A stretch of DNA of 61,877 nt. It comes from Endozoicomonas numazuensis. Its GTDB lineage: Bacteria > Pseudomonadota > Gammaproteobacteria > Pseudomonadales > Endozoicomonadaceae. Of the stretch, positions 8,723 to 18,162 are shown piece after piece. The stretch lies in contig NZ_JOKH01000008.1 of NCBI RefSeq assembly GCF_000722635.1, positions 98,607 to 160,483 on the forward strand, written 5' to 3'. The notes under the pieces were generated by a model. The model was not told the origin of the DNA, did no database searches, and saw only the letters and a program-made list of their open reading frames with translations. Within the stretch, counting starts at the first letter, position 1. The number at the start of each line of letters is the position of its first letter. The position numbers and the translations under genes are program-made.

Positions 8723-9601
8723 CTACTGAAAGCATTGCAATTGTTTTCGTGCTTCTCTTGTCATTAAAGTACTGACTCTTTTCAGAACCGTTGTTTCCAG
8801 CTGCCAATAGTGCCAGTAGAGAGGCACACTGAGTGATTTTCCGGGCGTCATTTCAACCAGCTCATTATCAAGAAGATAAGGAGAAGCCTGCATTCTGGGG
8901 ACAATACCGTAGGCTATACCACTTCTGGCGGCTTCCAGAATCGCTTCAACAGAAGGCAGAATGTGGGCTGGGAATTGGCCAGGTTCAAGTTGAAAGTACT
9001 TTTTCAGAAATCGATTCTGTAGTTCATCCTGACGACCAAAGTGAACAGTGGGTACCTTGGAAAAAGGTTCTTTGTGAAAGGTCTGGTAAAACTTAGGAGT
9101 GGCTACGGCGATATATTCCATATTGCCCAGAAACTCACAGTGGCAACCCTGAACGACTCTGGCAGATGAGGCCAGACAGCCCATGACTTCTCCTTTCTTC
9201 AGATACTCTGTGGTGACATCCTGATCGTTCACTGTCAGTTCGGTGAGAATTTCGTGCTCAAATAACCCTTTCAAAACAGCGGGCAACCAGGTGGCGAGGG
9301 AATCTGCATTGACAGCAAGCCGAACGGTTTGCCAGTTTACGGTCTTTTCTCCTGAAAGTGTTTCCATCAGCTGGCTTTCCAGAGACTGCACCTGCTGGGC
9401 ATGGCGTAACAGCTGGCGACCTGCAGGGGAAGGCTTGACCGGGGAGCTCCTGATCAGCAAAGGCCGGCCCATTCTTTGCTCAAGGAGTTTGATCCTTTGG
9501 GACACCGCTGACTGGGTGATGGCAAGCACCTGTGCTGCTTTCTCAAAAGACCCATGGGTGATCACCGCTGCAAGGGCGTCCAGTAGTTTGTAGTCGAACA
9601 T
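8723..9601 (-). CDS. argP: LysR-type regulator ArgP (IciA)
   Basis: ArgP activates argO, the arginine/lysine exporter gene, in response to basic amino acids. The 292-residue protein aligns with E. coli ArgP: winged-helix HTH in residues 1-60 (GSFEKAAQVLAITQSAVSQR), the stretch VRLAVNADSLATWLPAVL near 95-112, and an effector domain ending near LYWHYWQLE. Length is normal (E. coli 297). It is transcribed divergently from argO (start 9873) across 271 bp, the standard argP-argO arrangement, which supports both assignments. Confidence 0.93.
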   Translation of the reverse strand: MFDYKLLDALAAVITHGSFEKAAQVLAITQSAVSQRIKLLEQRMGRPLLIRSSPVKPSPAGRQLLRHAQQVQSLESQLMETLSGEKTVNWQTVRLAVNADSLATWLPAVLKGLFEHEILTELTVNDQDVTTEYLKKGEVMGCLASSARVVQGCHCEFLGNMEYIAVATPKFYQTFHKEPFSKVPTVHFGRQDELQNRFLKKYFQLEPGQFPAHILPSVEAILEAARSGIAYGIVPRMQASPYLLDNELVEMTPGKSLSVPLYWHYWQLETTVLKRVSTLMTREARKQLQCFQ

Positions 9602-9719
9602 TTTGCTTAAGCCCGTTCATTAATTTTTCTAATGCTGTGTTAGCTATATGATTTTTATTAATGCGGAGCATTATTGTTTAATCAGTCCTCCAATGTCATT
9701 AGTCAGCGCTCATACATAC

Positions 9720-9776
9720 TCCGTTTATCCTGAGCAAGTCGAAGGATACGGGTCATGCGGCTCAGTACGAACGGTA
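9720..9776. repeat. Short inverted-repeat motif between argP and argO
   Basis: The stretch around CCTGAGCAAGTCGAAGG (about 9730-9746) with a following GCTCAGTACGAAC resembles the dispersed CCTGAGCNNGTCGAAGG-type motif scattered through many bacterial genomes. It could fold by GAGC/GCTC pairing. Its function is unknown and the call is tentative. Confidence 0.3.
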
Positions 9777-9872
9777 TGGGGTATAACATCTGGCTGTAAT
9801 AGAACACGTAAGAAAAGTAAGCCAGATACGGCCAATAGATTACGTCTGAATATAAAAAGAGAAAGGTAGATA

Positions 9873-10490
9873 ATGCTGGAGATTTTTCTGAATGGGTTGT
9901 TACTGAGCGGCGGTTTAATCATAGCGATTGGCAGCCAGAATGCTTTTCTGCTGGCACAGGGGTTACGTCGGGAGTCGCCGATTCTGGTGGCCAGCATCTG
10001 TGCTATTTGTGATGTCTTGCTGATACTGGCTGGAGTGCTCGGGTTGGGTACTGTTATCCAGAGTAATGAAACACTGCTTGAGATAGCCCGATGGGCTGGA
10101 GTGATCTATCTGAGTGTATTTGGCCTGATGTCATTACGTCGCAGTTTTAAAACTGAACGTTTGAAGGCCGAAGGGCACACTCAAAAATCGGTCCGAACGG
10201 TGATTCTTACGACGCTGGCAGTCACTGTACTTAATCCTCACGTTTATCTGGATACGGTTATTTTGTTGGGCAGTATTGGTGCTCAATACGGTGATCAGCG
10301 TGGTTATTTTGTACTAGGGGCGGCGACCGCTTCAGTGATCTGGTTCTATGGTCTTGGGCTAGGTGCGGTGAAGCTGGCCCCCCTGTTATCTCGCCCAATG
10401 GCATGGAAAATCATCGATCTGGTGATTTGTCTGATCATGTGGAGTATGGCTTTCAGTCTGCTACAAATGGACTTTGTAAAAATTTTATAA
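9873..10490 (+). CDS. argO: Arginine/lysine exporter ArgO (LysE family)
   Basis: A 205-residue inner-membrane exporter with about six hydrophobic segments. The start MLEIFLNGLLLSGGLIIAIGSQNAFLLAQGL is the LysE/ArgO signature (GxQNAFVLxQGL), and NPHVYLDTVILLGSIG near residues 115-130 is the second conserved block. It removes excess arginine, lysine and toxic analogues such as canavanine. Divergent neighbour argP is its expected activator. A ribosome-binding site (GAGAAAGG) precedes ATG 9873. Confidence 0.94.
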   Translation: MLEIFLNGLLLSGGLIIAIGSQNAFLLAQGLRRESPILVASICAICDVLLILAGVLGLGTVIQSNETLLEIARWAGVIYLSVFGLMSLRRSFKTERLKAEGHTQKSVRTVILTTLAVTVLNPHVYLDTVILLGSIGAQYGDQRGYFVLGAATASVIWFYGLGLGAVKLAPLLSRPMAWKIIDLVICLIMWSMAFSLLQMDFVKIL

Positions 10491-10649
10491 CGTTTATGTC
10501 TAAACAAATATGAGTCTTGCTGGCCTTTCATTAGCTATTTTGAAGATCATGTACTTTTTTAACTAATGGTTCCAGGTAAGCGCTGTCTGATTAAGTTTGG
10601 TGCGACAGTGCTAATACTCAAGGCTTTATATTAAGAAGAGGTTGATCCG

Positions 10650-12035
10650 ATGAAGTTCAGGGTCATAAGCAGGATAATTCTGCTTTCACTCAGTTTGTTA
10701 TCCTCACTGGCTTTTGCCAAAACGATCTCCGATAACCTGGTATTGGTTGTCTATGAAAGTAATGCCGAGGTAAATATGGTGCTGGCCTCGGCGGATAATC
10801 CGGGGAAAGTGCTAGCCAGTTCTGTGGCTTCTCCCGTCCATGTCAGTTATAGCCAGTCACCCGGTGAGGAAGACTTCTTTGAAGCTTCGGTCTCCGGTAC
10901 GGGTCATCCGGGATCTCTGGCAGGCCGTGATTCAGAGACCATTCTGTTTGCCAATGCTCTGGATAACCTTAGAAAGTCTACCCGTTTTCATTGGCCTGAT
11001 CTGAAAGATGACGACAGAATCCGGCTTAATGCTGTCTTTGTCGGTATAGCCGGATTTAACGAGAATCAGGAAAAAACGCTCCAGGTTGATGGCAAGGCCA
11101 TGACCAAAGGGCAGTATATCCGCAAGAACATGAAGAAAGTGCTGAATCTCCGTCATTTCATAACGCCTATAGATAAACTGGTACAAATAGATTCTGATAC
11201 CCGACTCATAGGCAAGCTGGCCAAGCAGAAAGCGGGTGAAGAAAGTGAACTGAGAGATTTGGACTTTATTCAGCTGTCAACTTATGCCATAGGCCACAAG
11301 ATTCGGGACGGCATACTGCAGGATGACAGGGTTACCTATAACAGTGAAGGTGGCGATTTTCAGTTCGGAATCAAAATCCAGGAGGGTTTCCTTAACCAGC
11401 TACCAGACTCTTGCACAGCCAGTGATTTTGACAGACTGGATCTAAAGCATATCCCCGCTCTGAAAGCTATGAATGCTATGCCCACGGTCGATGTTTATGA
11501 GCAGGTGCCTAAAGATGACTACTTGTTTTACCCAAATCTTGGGTATAGCGAAGTGGAGCAGGCTCGTTTGAATAAAGCCTTACCCAGGAGAGCGTATGAT
11601 CATTTGTTTGTCCGCCTGAAAACCAAAAAGAACGAAGCAGGTTATCTGGGCTTTTGGGTTTTGCAGCAAAATACTGTGCCTGAAGGCGTCACAGAAAGTG
11701 ATTGGATTGATGGACAAACAACGTTAAACGAGTGTGCAAAGGCTACGTTTATTCCAGCTATCAAAAGGGTGGTAGAAGGTCTGGGTGAAGAAGGTATCGG
11801 CAAGAATCAGAAGGGCGCTAATGTGCCTCTCTTTATGGTGGGAGAGTTCCCGGTAGGACAGGTTTTACGTTTGAGAGACGCTCTAAACGAAACATTAAGC
11901 GAAGAAGATCTGAAGCGTATTGTCTGGATGAAGCCGCTGCATTACAGACAGTTTCTGGCTACAGCAGGTATCAAGTTGCTGAAGAAAAATGGTTTTAAGC
12001 CAAAGCAAAGAAAAGCTAAAGAGGATAACTCTTAA
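10650..12035 (+). CDS. Hypothetical exported protein, 461 aa
   Basis: A Sec signal peptide is clear (basic MKFRVISR, hydrophobic core to about residue 21, ALAF-A|K cleavage). The mature part of about 437 residues is soluble and Lys-rich at the end. I recognise no family or catalytic motif. Ribosome-binding site AAGAGG precedes ATG 10650. It ends at a hairpin shared with the convergent rep gene. It stands alone as a transcription unit between argO and rep, so context says nothing about its job. Confidence 0.75.
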   Translation: MKFRVISRIILLSLSLLSSLAFAKTISDNLVLVVYESNAEVNMVLASADNPGKVLASSVASPVHVSYSQSPGEEDFFEASVSGTGHPGSLAGRDSETILFANALDNLRKSTRFHWPDLKDDDRIRLNAVFVGIAGFNENQEKTLQVDGKAMTKGQYIRKNMKKVLNLRHFITPIDKLVQIDSDTRLIGKLAKQKAGEESELRDLDFIQLSTYAIGHKIRDGILQDDRVTYNSEGGDFQFGIKIQEGFLNQLPDSCTASDFDRLDLKHIPALKAMNAMPTVDVYEQVPKDDYLFYPNLGYSEVEQARLNKALPRRAYDHLFVRLKTKKNEAGYLGFWVLQQNTVPEGVTESDWIDGQTTLNECAKATFIPAIKRVVEGLGEEGIGKNQKGANVPLFMVGEFPVGQVLRLRDALNETLSEEDLKRIVWMKPLHYRQFLATAGIKLLKKNGFKPKQRKAKEDNS

Positions 12036-12057
12036 TCCTGAGTTTAAGCGGGTGTAA

Positions 12058-12090
12058 AAAAGAGGCTGAGTTATCAGTCAGCCTCTTCTA
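12058..12090. terminator. Bidirectional terminator between the exported protein gene and rep
   Basis: AAGAGGCTGA (12060-12069) pairs with TCAGCCTCTT (12078-12087), with A's on the left and T-rich sequence on the right, exactly between two convergent genes. Confidence 0.85.
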
Positions 12091-12092
12091 AT

Positions 12093-14105
12093 TTACTCGC
12101 TCAAGCGGTTGCGTAACATGGCCAGAGCCGCATTGCCGGTCAGGGCATTCTGCTCCTGGCTGGCTTTCTGTCCGAACCCGATGTACTCCAGGTCTTCCTG
12201 GGGCAGTTCTTCCAGGAAACGACTGGGGCTGGTATCAATGATTTCACCGTATTGTTTTCGCTGTCCTGCCAGTGTCATCGTTAGTGTCTTTCTGGCACGA
12301 GTAATACCGACATAAGTCAGGCGGCGCTCTTCTTCAATATTATCTTCTTCAATACTGGTACGGTGAGGCAGAAGATCTTCCTCCATCCCCATCATGAAAA
12401 CATAAGGATACTCCAGCCCTTTGGAAGCATGAAGGGTTAGTAGCTGTACTTTGTCGTTGTCTTCTTCCTCTGCCTGCCGTTCCATCATGTCCCTGAGAAT
12501 CAGTCGGGCAATGGCATCTTCTACTGTTCCATCTTCATCTCCTCTTTCCAGAGTCTTTTGAAGAGAGTCGATGAGGAAGGAGACATTGCCCATTCTTTTC
12601 TCAGCACCTGCAGGCGTAGCAGTGGTTTGCATCAGCCAGTTTTCGTAGCCGCAGTCGCTAATCATTTCTCTGATCGCAGCAATGGGATCATCACCTGTCT
12701 GGCAGCGGCGGGACACAGAATCCATCCACTCGGTAAAGCTGCGTAATTTTTCCACATACTTGGAAGATAAATCTTCCTGAAGCCCCATTTCCTGTGAGGC
12801 AGCGTACAGACTCAGATTGTGAGTACCTGCGTAATTGCCCAGTTTTTCCAGAGTTGAAGGGCCTATCTCCCTGCGAGGGACATTGACGACACGTAGAAAT
12901 GCATTGTCATCATCCTGGTTTACCAGCAATCTGAGGTAAGCCATGATGTCCTTGACTTCCGCACGGGAGAAAAATGATGTGCCACCATTGATATGGTAAG
13001 GAATCTGGTGGTGTTGCAGTTTCATTTCCAGCAAGCGAGACTGGAAATTGCCACGATAAAGCACCGCATAATCTTTCCAGTGGGTGTCGTTCTTCAACTT
13101 TTGGGTCAGAATTTCGGTAGCGATGCGTTCGCATTCCATTTCATCATTACGACAACGAATAACCCGGATAATGTCACCCATACCCAATTCACTCCAAAGC
13201 GTTTTTTCAAACACGTGAGGGTTATTGGCAATGAGAGTATTGGCTGCTTTCAGGATTCGGCTGGTTGAGCGGTAATTCTGTTCGAGCTTGATCACCCTTA
13301 GGGAAGGGTAATCTTTTTTCAGTAATGCCAGGTTTTCAGGGCGAGCACCACGCCAGGCGTAAATAGACTGATCATCGTCACCTACAACCGTTAGCTTGCC
13401 CCGGTCACCCACCAGCCGGCTGATCAACTCATACTGGGCTCCATTGGTATCCTGATATTCGTCGACCAGGACATAGTGGGTTTTGTTCTGCCATCGCTCG
13501 AGCACTTCCGGGTGTTCTCGAAACAGCATAACCGGCTGTAAAATAAGGTCATCAAAATCGACGGCATTATAGGCTTTTAAAGTACGGTTATAGTGCTCGT
13601 AAACCCGGGCCGCCAACTGTTCATTAGGTTGGCGAGCATTTTCCAGTGCCTGACGCGGTGGAATCAGATCATTCTTCCAGCTGGAAATAATATGCTGGAC
13701 CGTATCAACGCTCTCTTCATCTGACCCCATTTCTCTCTGCATCAGCTCACCAATCAGAGCGTGAGCGTCCTGGGCATCAAAAATGGAAAAGCCCGGCTTA
13801 TAACCCAGTGTCTTATATTCCTTGCGGATCAGATTAAGGCCCAGATTATGGAAAGTCGAAACGGTCAAACCGTGAGAGGCTCTGCCCTTGACCAGTTTTC
13901 CGACACGCTCTTTCATTTCTCGTGCGGCTTTGTTGGTAAAAGTCACAGCAATGATATTGCGGGCATTAATACCACATTCCTGAATCAGATAGGCAATTTT
14001 GGTTGTGATAACGCTGGTTTTGCCACTGCCGGCACCTGCCAGAACCAGCAAGGGGGTATCAATATACTTTACGGCTTCGGCTTGTCGGTCGTTGAGTTTG
14101 TGCAC
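12093..14105 (-). CDS. rep: ATP-dependent DNA helicase Rep
   Basis: A superfamily 1A 3'-5' helicase that helps the replication fork past obstacles. The 670-residue protein matches E. coli Rep (673 aa): Q-motif LNDRQAEAV, Walker A AGAGSGKT (residues 23-30), motif Ia AVTFTNKAAREMKERV, Walker B VDEYQDTN (about 215), motif III GDDDQSIYAWRGA, and late motifs LTLHASKGLEYPYVFMMGMEE and RRLTYVGITRAR. Nothing is missing. Rep and not UvrD is chosen because of length and the ending of the 2B/C-terminal region. It is convergent with the preceding gene. Confidence 0.95.
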   Translation of the reverse strand: MHKLNDRQAEAVKYIDTPLLVLAGAGSGKTSVITTKIAYLIQECGINARNIIAVTFTNKAAREMKERVGKLVKGRASHGLTVSTFHNLGLNLIRKEYKTLGYKPGFSIFDAQDAHALIGELMQREMGSDEESVDTVQHIISSWKNDLIPPRQALENARQPNEQLAARVYEHYNRTLKAYNAVDFDDLILQPVMLFREHPEVLERWQNKTHYVLVDEYQDTNGAQYELISRLVGDRGKLTVVGDDDQSIYAWRGARPENLALLKKDYPSLRVIKLEQNYRSTSRILKAANTLIANNPHVFEKTLWSELGMGDIIRVIRCRNDEMECERIATEILTQKLKNDTHWKDYAVLYRGNFQSRLLEMKLQHHQIPYHINGGTSFFSRAEVKDIMAYLRLLVNQDDDNAFLRVVNVPRREIGPSTLEKLGNYAGTHNLSLYAASQEMGLQEDLSSKYVEKLRSFTEWMDSVSRRCQTGDDPIAAIREMISDCGYENWLMQTTATPAGAEKRMGNVSFLIDSLQKTLERGDEDGTVEDAIARLILRDMMERQAEEEDNDKVQLLTLHASKGLEYPYVFMMGMEEDLLPHRTSIEEDNIEEERRLTYVGITRARKTLTMTLAGQRKQYGEIIDTSPSRFLEELPQEDLEYIGFGQKASQEQNALTGNAALAMLRNRLSE

Positions 14106-14233
14106 GGGGTGGTTTCAATGTCTTGAGCTGAGAGAGCCAGTATATCAGGAATCTCTTTCTGGCTTCGCCTACTTGCAGAAACGAATGACTGATCAATACT
14201 GAATACACATTTAATTAATAATAAAGGATCATT

Positions 14234-15322
14234 ATGCTTCAGGTGAGCCAGATCGTTGCCAGCAGGTTATTGCGTTGTTTGGTTTTGATGACAACCATAA
14301 TGGCGTTATTTCCAAAATCCAGTTTGGCTATTGAGACTCAACAGGGGGAAGTAAGCAGTGCGCCCTATCAAGTCAATAATCCGTTTGGCAACGAAGTGTT
14401 CAGTTTCAGTTTCCAGGAAAATGGAGGCCTTTCCATCTCCATTCCTCCTGAAATGTCTCCGGCAGGAACAACAGAAACCGCTCCTATTGTTCTTCAGGGG
14501 ATATTTTCAACGAGCTTGCTGACATTGTATCAGGGGCTCGCTTCCTCAAACTTCAGCGCCTTCTCTCTATTATCTACTGATCTCTATCTGGCATTGATTG
14601 TGGCTGCATTTGTTATGGCAAATGATCAGCCTGCTTCTGTTATGGCAAATGATCAGCCTGCTTCTGTTATGGCAAATGATCAGCCTGCTTCTGGTTCAGT
14701 GTCTTCAGCAGACTTTAACAATGCTATGTCGAGTTACACGCTTTCAAACCAATTAGATGTAAGCAGTATGAATAGTCATGGCGATGTTCTCCATACAATA
14801 ACCTTAACCCTATATCCTCTTATGATGAATTTAGATTCAATAAAGGTCACGTTATCGGATTGGAATCGAAAGACAATCCGGGTGGTAGTCAGCGTAGGGG
14901 GAACGGATCTGACCTACTACATAAAAAGACCCAATGATGATCTGGATAGGTTATTAGCTCTTCTCTCTGATCACAGGAAACCCGAGAACAGAGATCGTGG
15001 GCCTGATGAAGACCCTGATCCGGATATGGGTATGGATTCAGGCTGTGGATCCTGTTTTTGGTCTCTGTGTTGTTGGTGTTGTAACTGGGGAAGTAGCTCA
15101 GAATCAAAGCCTATCAATCAGGGCAGTATCCAATACGGTTCCAATCAGCAACGGGTTGTTAAGGCTATTCCTGAACTGGAACTCATGCCTTCGACAATGT
15201 TTTCAGATCCGTTCAAGGCCGTGGCGAATAAGACGGGGCACTTTTATGTAAATGAAATGCTTCCGGTAAAAAATGTGGCAGTTTTTCAGCTGATGTTTCC
15301 TGAAGCAGTGAGTGCCTGGTAG
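14234..15322 (+). CDS. Secreted Cys-rich hypothetical protein with tandem 9-residue repeat
   Basis: A 362-residue protein with a likely signal peptide (residues 1-33, ending KSSLAIE). The middle has three perfect copies of the nonapeptide VMANDQPAS (about residues 127-153) encoded by three identical 27-bp units. Near residue 272 a striking cysteine/tryptophan block (GCGSCFWSLCCWCCNWG) follows an acidic stretch (DEDPDPDMGMD). I recognise no family. Ribosome-binding site AAAGGA precedes ATG 14234. The Cys cluster could be a metal site, a lipid-modified patch or disulfide-rich knot; that is guesswork. The repeats are likely length-variable between strains. Confidence 0.7.
   Translation: MLQVSQIVASRLLRCLVLMTTIMALFPKSSLAIETQQGEVSSAPYQVNNPFGNEVFSFSFQENGGLSISIPPEMSPAGTTETAPIVLQGIFSTSLLTLYQGLASSNFSAFSLLSTDLYLALIVAAFVMANDQPASVMANDQPASVMANDQPASGSVSSADFNNAMSSYTLSNQLDVSSMNSHGDVLHTITLTLYPLMMNLDSIKVTLSDWNRKTIRVVVSVGGTDLTYYIKRPNDDLDRLLALLSDHRKPENRDRGPDEDPDPDMGMDSGCGSCFWSLCCWCCNWGSSSESKPINQGSIQYGSNQQRVVKAIPELELMPSTMFSDPFKAVANKTGHFYVNEMLPVKNVAVFQLMFPEAVSAW
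14612..14692 (+). repeat. Three tandem copies of a 27-bp in-frame repeat
   Basis: Units 14612-14638, 14639-14665 and 14666-14692 are identical and keep the reading frame of the surrounding gene. Confidence 0.95.
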
Positions 15323-15347
15323 CAAAACTACCAGGCTCCCATATGAG

Positions 15348-16646
15348 TTATATACCCATGCAGTTGGCATAGTAGCTGGTGGTTGCAGGCCAGTCGGAGA
15401 AAATCCCCAGAACACCCACATCCATGGCCAGAACATCAATGACTGTCATCATGTCGCCGTCATTGTTGATAACACTCTGACTGTAACCCTCAGGAGGATT
15501 CTGGCCATTCAGAGTTTGATAGTACCAGCCACCACCGTTAGTCAGTGGGCCAGAACGCTCAACGGTCCAGGTGATGATATCCAGTCCGGCTTCTTTGGCG
15601 GACAAGGCGTAAAGAGAAGGAACGATCTGTCCGTCTTCAACATCCAGCAACATCCACATCGGTGGAGCAATGATCTGTACACCACGCGCGGCCAGTTCTT
15701 CCATGGAAGGAGACCAGGTTTCCGGCTTACGATGGTTAAAGGCCGGGTTATCGTAGCGACCATCCAGGAAGACCGCTTGACGGCCAAAACGTGGGTTATT
15801 GTCAATCCAGTACTCTACGTCCTGCTTATTAAACGACTGAGGCCATACTTTCCGTGGGGAAACGCCTTCTTCACGGTATTCGTTGATCAGCTTCTGGGCA
15901 TAGTCTTGCTGGCTGAAGCCGTCGAAGGGCATAGACATACTGGGGGATTTGAGTTCGGGTGTCATTTTTACACCCAGCTTTTTGAACAACTGAATACTTT
16001 CCCTGTGGGTCATCAGAGTGCCACGGCTGGCGTAGAGGTCGGTTCTCCAGTTGGCCGTGCCGTCCAGGTATTCGGCAACGGTTTTGGCCTTTGGATTAAA
16101 GGCATCCATTTTCCCTTTCAGGGTTTTGAACTGTTCCAAAGTAATATCACTGGTGCAGCATTTGGCTGAAGCCGGCTCAAGCAGATTACCTTCTTCGTCG
16201 AAAGTGGCAGCCTTGAAAGGCTCCGAGCACTGTTGAGCTAGTTCCGTTTCCAGAATATTAGTGGTGGTATGAAGGTCGCATTGAGAGTGACGACACACCA
16301 GCTCCTTGTCTTGAGTAAAGGTTACATCACACTCCAGAATTCCAGCGCCCATTCTGGCTGCCGCTTCATAGGACTCTCGGGTATGTTCAGGGAACTGCAT
16401 AGGAGCGCCCCTGTGACCGATGGAGAAGTCAGACTTCCTGAACTTTCTAATTTGGGTGCAGGCTTTAAGCGTCTCTTTTAACGAACCCGCGTCCATATCA
16501 TCAACCAGGTAGTAAGGTCTTGGCCCCAGTTGAATGGATGGCTTTTGGTTGCCCCAGAGGTAGTTGAAAGAAACGTGGTCACTGTTGGCATTGCTCAGTG
16601 TAGGCAGTGCCAGAAAGAGCAGGGCAATGAATCGGTGCATACTCAA
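15348..16646 (-). CDS. Periplasmic glycerophosphodiester phosphodiesterase (GlpQ-like)
   Basis: The enzyme hydrolyses glycerophosphodiesters to glycerol-3-phosphate and an alcohol. A signal peptide (residues 1-21, LPTLSNA) places it in the periplasm. The GDPD signature is present: [17 protein letters not shown] (H78, R79, E87), ECDVTFTQD (E105, D107) and the second histidine H120 in LVCRHSQCD. It is longer (432 aa) than E. coli GlpQ (358), with about 70 extra residues before the barrel. Its product could feed GlpK-independent glycerol-3-phosphate metabolism. It is divergent from the phnW operon and about 370 bp away. Confidence 0.9.
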   Translation of the reverse strand: MSMHRFIALLFLALPTLSNANSDHVSFNYLWGNQKPSIQLGPRPYYLVDDMDAGSLKETLKACTQIRKFRKSDFSIGHRGAPMQFPEHTRESYEAAARMGAGILECDVTFTQDKELVCRHSQCDLHTTTNILETELAQQCSEPFKAATFDEEGNLLEPASAKCCTSDITLEQFKTLKGKMDAFNPKAKTVAEYLDGTANWRTDLYASRGTLMTHRESIQLFKKLGVKMTPELKSPSMSMPFDGFSQQDYAQKLINEYREEGVSPRKVWPQSFNKQDVEYWIDNNPRFGRQAVFLDGRYDNPAFNHRKPETWSPSMEELAARGVQIIAPPMWMLLDVEDGQIVPSLYALSAKEAGLDIITWTVERSGPLTNGGGWYYQTLNGQNPPEGYSQSVINNDGDMMTVIDVLAMDVGVLGIFSDWPATTSYYANCMGI

Positions 16647-16959
16647 TTCCTTTTGTTTTTATGGGATATCTGATCTTAGGAAGACGTTGTTGCTTTTTTG
16701 TGAAGATAAAATGAACAATTCAAGAGGGGGGCGAAGGTGGAAGCGTGAGGGTTTTCTCCACGGCATTTTTCAGTAAGAACTCAGAGATTAATGTTGAGCG
16801 CTGGTCCATCGCGGATTGTGCTTTCGATATGATTTTTGACGGTCATGTGAATTATTCGCAATGTCGATACAGGACTTGTTTTATTGATTGTTTCATCGAT
16901 TGTTTCATCATGAGGTGTTCGCAAAAAAAAACGTGTTGGCTCCATAGTTTTCAAAAAAT
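16647..16959. other. Intergenic region upstream of phnW
   Basis: Holds the promoter regions of the phosphodiesterase gene (leftward) and phnW (rightward). A 12-bp direct repeat (GATTGTTTCATC, twice near 16887-16910) and a run of nine A's are visible. No gene is seen. Confidence 0.5.
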
Positions 16960-16971
16960 TGGTCTATACCA
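16960..16971. promoter_or_regulatory. Putative GntR/PhnF-type operator upstream of phnW
   Basis: TGGTCTATACCA is a near-perfect palindrome whose reverse complement is TGGTATAGACCA, the type of site known for the GntR-family phosphonate regulator PhnF. It lies 48 bp before the phnW start. The regulator itself is not in the window. Confidence 0.6.
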
Positions 16972-17018
16972 AAATGTTTTACAGATGACTTTTCAGTCTC
17001 GATACATGCAGGTAGTGT

Positions 17019-18158
17019 ATGAAAACAAGTGAGCTAATAGCGAAAGAAAAAAACCTGGAAAACCCTTATCTGTTATTAACTCCGGGGCCTCTTTCTACGT
17101 CAGCCAGTGTCCGTGAAGCTATGTTACGTGACTGGTGCACCTGGGATGATGATTACAATCTGGGAGTGGTTGAAGAGATCCGCAGCCAACTGATCAAACT
17201 GGCTTCGGATACAGAGGACTATACCGCTGTGCTCATGCAGGGAAGTGGTACTGCATCGGTCGAGGCAACCATTGGGTCGGTGATCTCTGACGAAGGGAAA
17301 TTACTTGTGATCAATAATGGTGCCTATGGTGCCCGAATTGCCCTGATTGCAGAGTACTTGCAGATACCTTTAAGTGTTCTGAAGTGTGACGAGGTTAACC
17401 CTCCGACTCCGGAAGAAGTCGAGCAGATATTGCTTGAAGATAAAGCTATTACCCATGTCGCCATTGTGCACTGCGAAACCACAACCGGAATGCTCAATCC
17501 AATTGAAGCAGTGGCACCTGTGGTCAAAAAACACGACTGCATTCTGATTATTGATGCCATGAGCAGTTTTGGCGGTGTTCCTATTGACCTTGCCGGGCTG
17601 GGTATAGATTTTCTGATTAGTTCCGCCAACAAATGCATTCAGGGGGTTCCTGGTTTTGGTTTTGTCATAGCCCGTCGCAATGTTTTGTCCCAATGCAAAG
17701 GCCAGGCCCGATCACTGACTCTGGATCTGTATGATCAATGGCAGTGTATGGACAAGAATCATGGTAAATGGCGTTTTACATCCCCCACACACACGGTAAG
17801 GGCTTTCCATCAAGCACTGGCGGAGTTGAGTGAAGAAGGAGGCATTGCTGCCCGTCATAAGCGTTATTGCGCCAATCAGAGCTTGCTGGTGCAGGGTATG
17901 AATGAACTGGGGTTCAAGTGCCTGTTAGACAATAAACTGCACTCTCCGTTTATCACCTCCTTCCGCTCACCAGAACATCCGGATTATGAATTCCGTCGTT
18001 TTTATGAGCAGCTGAAGGCAAAAGGTTTCGTCATCTATCCCGGTAAAGTGTCTGAAGCAGACTGTTTCAGAATCGGCAATATCGGGGAAGTGTATCCGGA
18101 AGACATCGGTCGATTAATTAAAGCGGTTTCTGAAAGTATGTACTGGCAGGAGTGCTGA
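17019..18158 (+). CDS. phnW: 2-aminoethylphosphonate--pyruvate transaminase
   Basis: PhnW moves the amino group of 2-aminoethylphosphonate to pyruvate, giving phosphonoacetaldehyde and alanine. The 379-residue protein shows the family's start ([19 protein letters not shown]), the PLP-binding aspartate in [10 protein letters not shown] (D179) and the Schiff-base lysine in [15 protein letters not shown] (K205). It is followed after 4 bp by pbfA, so the two form an operon. The usual next enzyme, phosphonoacetaldehyde hydrolase PhnX, is not in the window. A PhnF-like palindrome upstream suggests control by phosphonate availability. Confidence 0.95.
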   Translation: MKTSELIAKEKNLENPYLLLTPGPLSTSASVREAMLRDWCTWDDDYNLGVVEEIRSQLIKLASDTEDYTAVLMQGSGTASVEATIGSVISDEGKLLVINNGAYGARIALIAEYLQIPLSVLKCDEVNPPTPEEVEQILLEDKAITHVAIVHCETTTGMLNPIEAVAPVVKKHDCILIIDAMSSFGGVPIDLAGLGIDFLISSANKCIQGVPGFGFVIARRNVLSQCKGQARSLTLDLYDQWQCMDKNHGKWRFTSPTHTVRAFHQALAELSEEGGIAARHKRYCANQSLLVQGMNELGFKCLLDNKLHSPFITSFRSPEHPDYEFRRFYEQLKAKGFVIYPGKVSEADCFRIGNIGEVYPEDIGRLIKAVSESMYWQEC

Positions 18159-18162
18159 TGTC

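Noticed and set aside
15312-16169. 285-aa frame opposite the phosphodiesterase gene
   Set aside because: Antisense to a well-conserved GDPD gene, without recognisable features or ribosome site.
16745-17032. 95-aa Cys-rich frame before phnW
   Set aside because: It covers the promoter and the PhnF-like operator, overlaps the phnW start and has no ribosome site or family.
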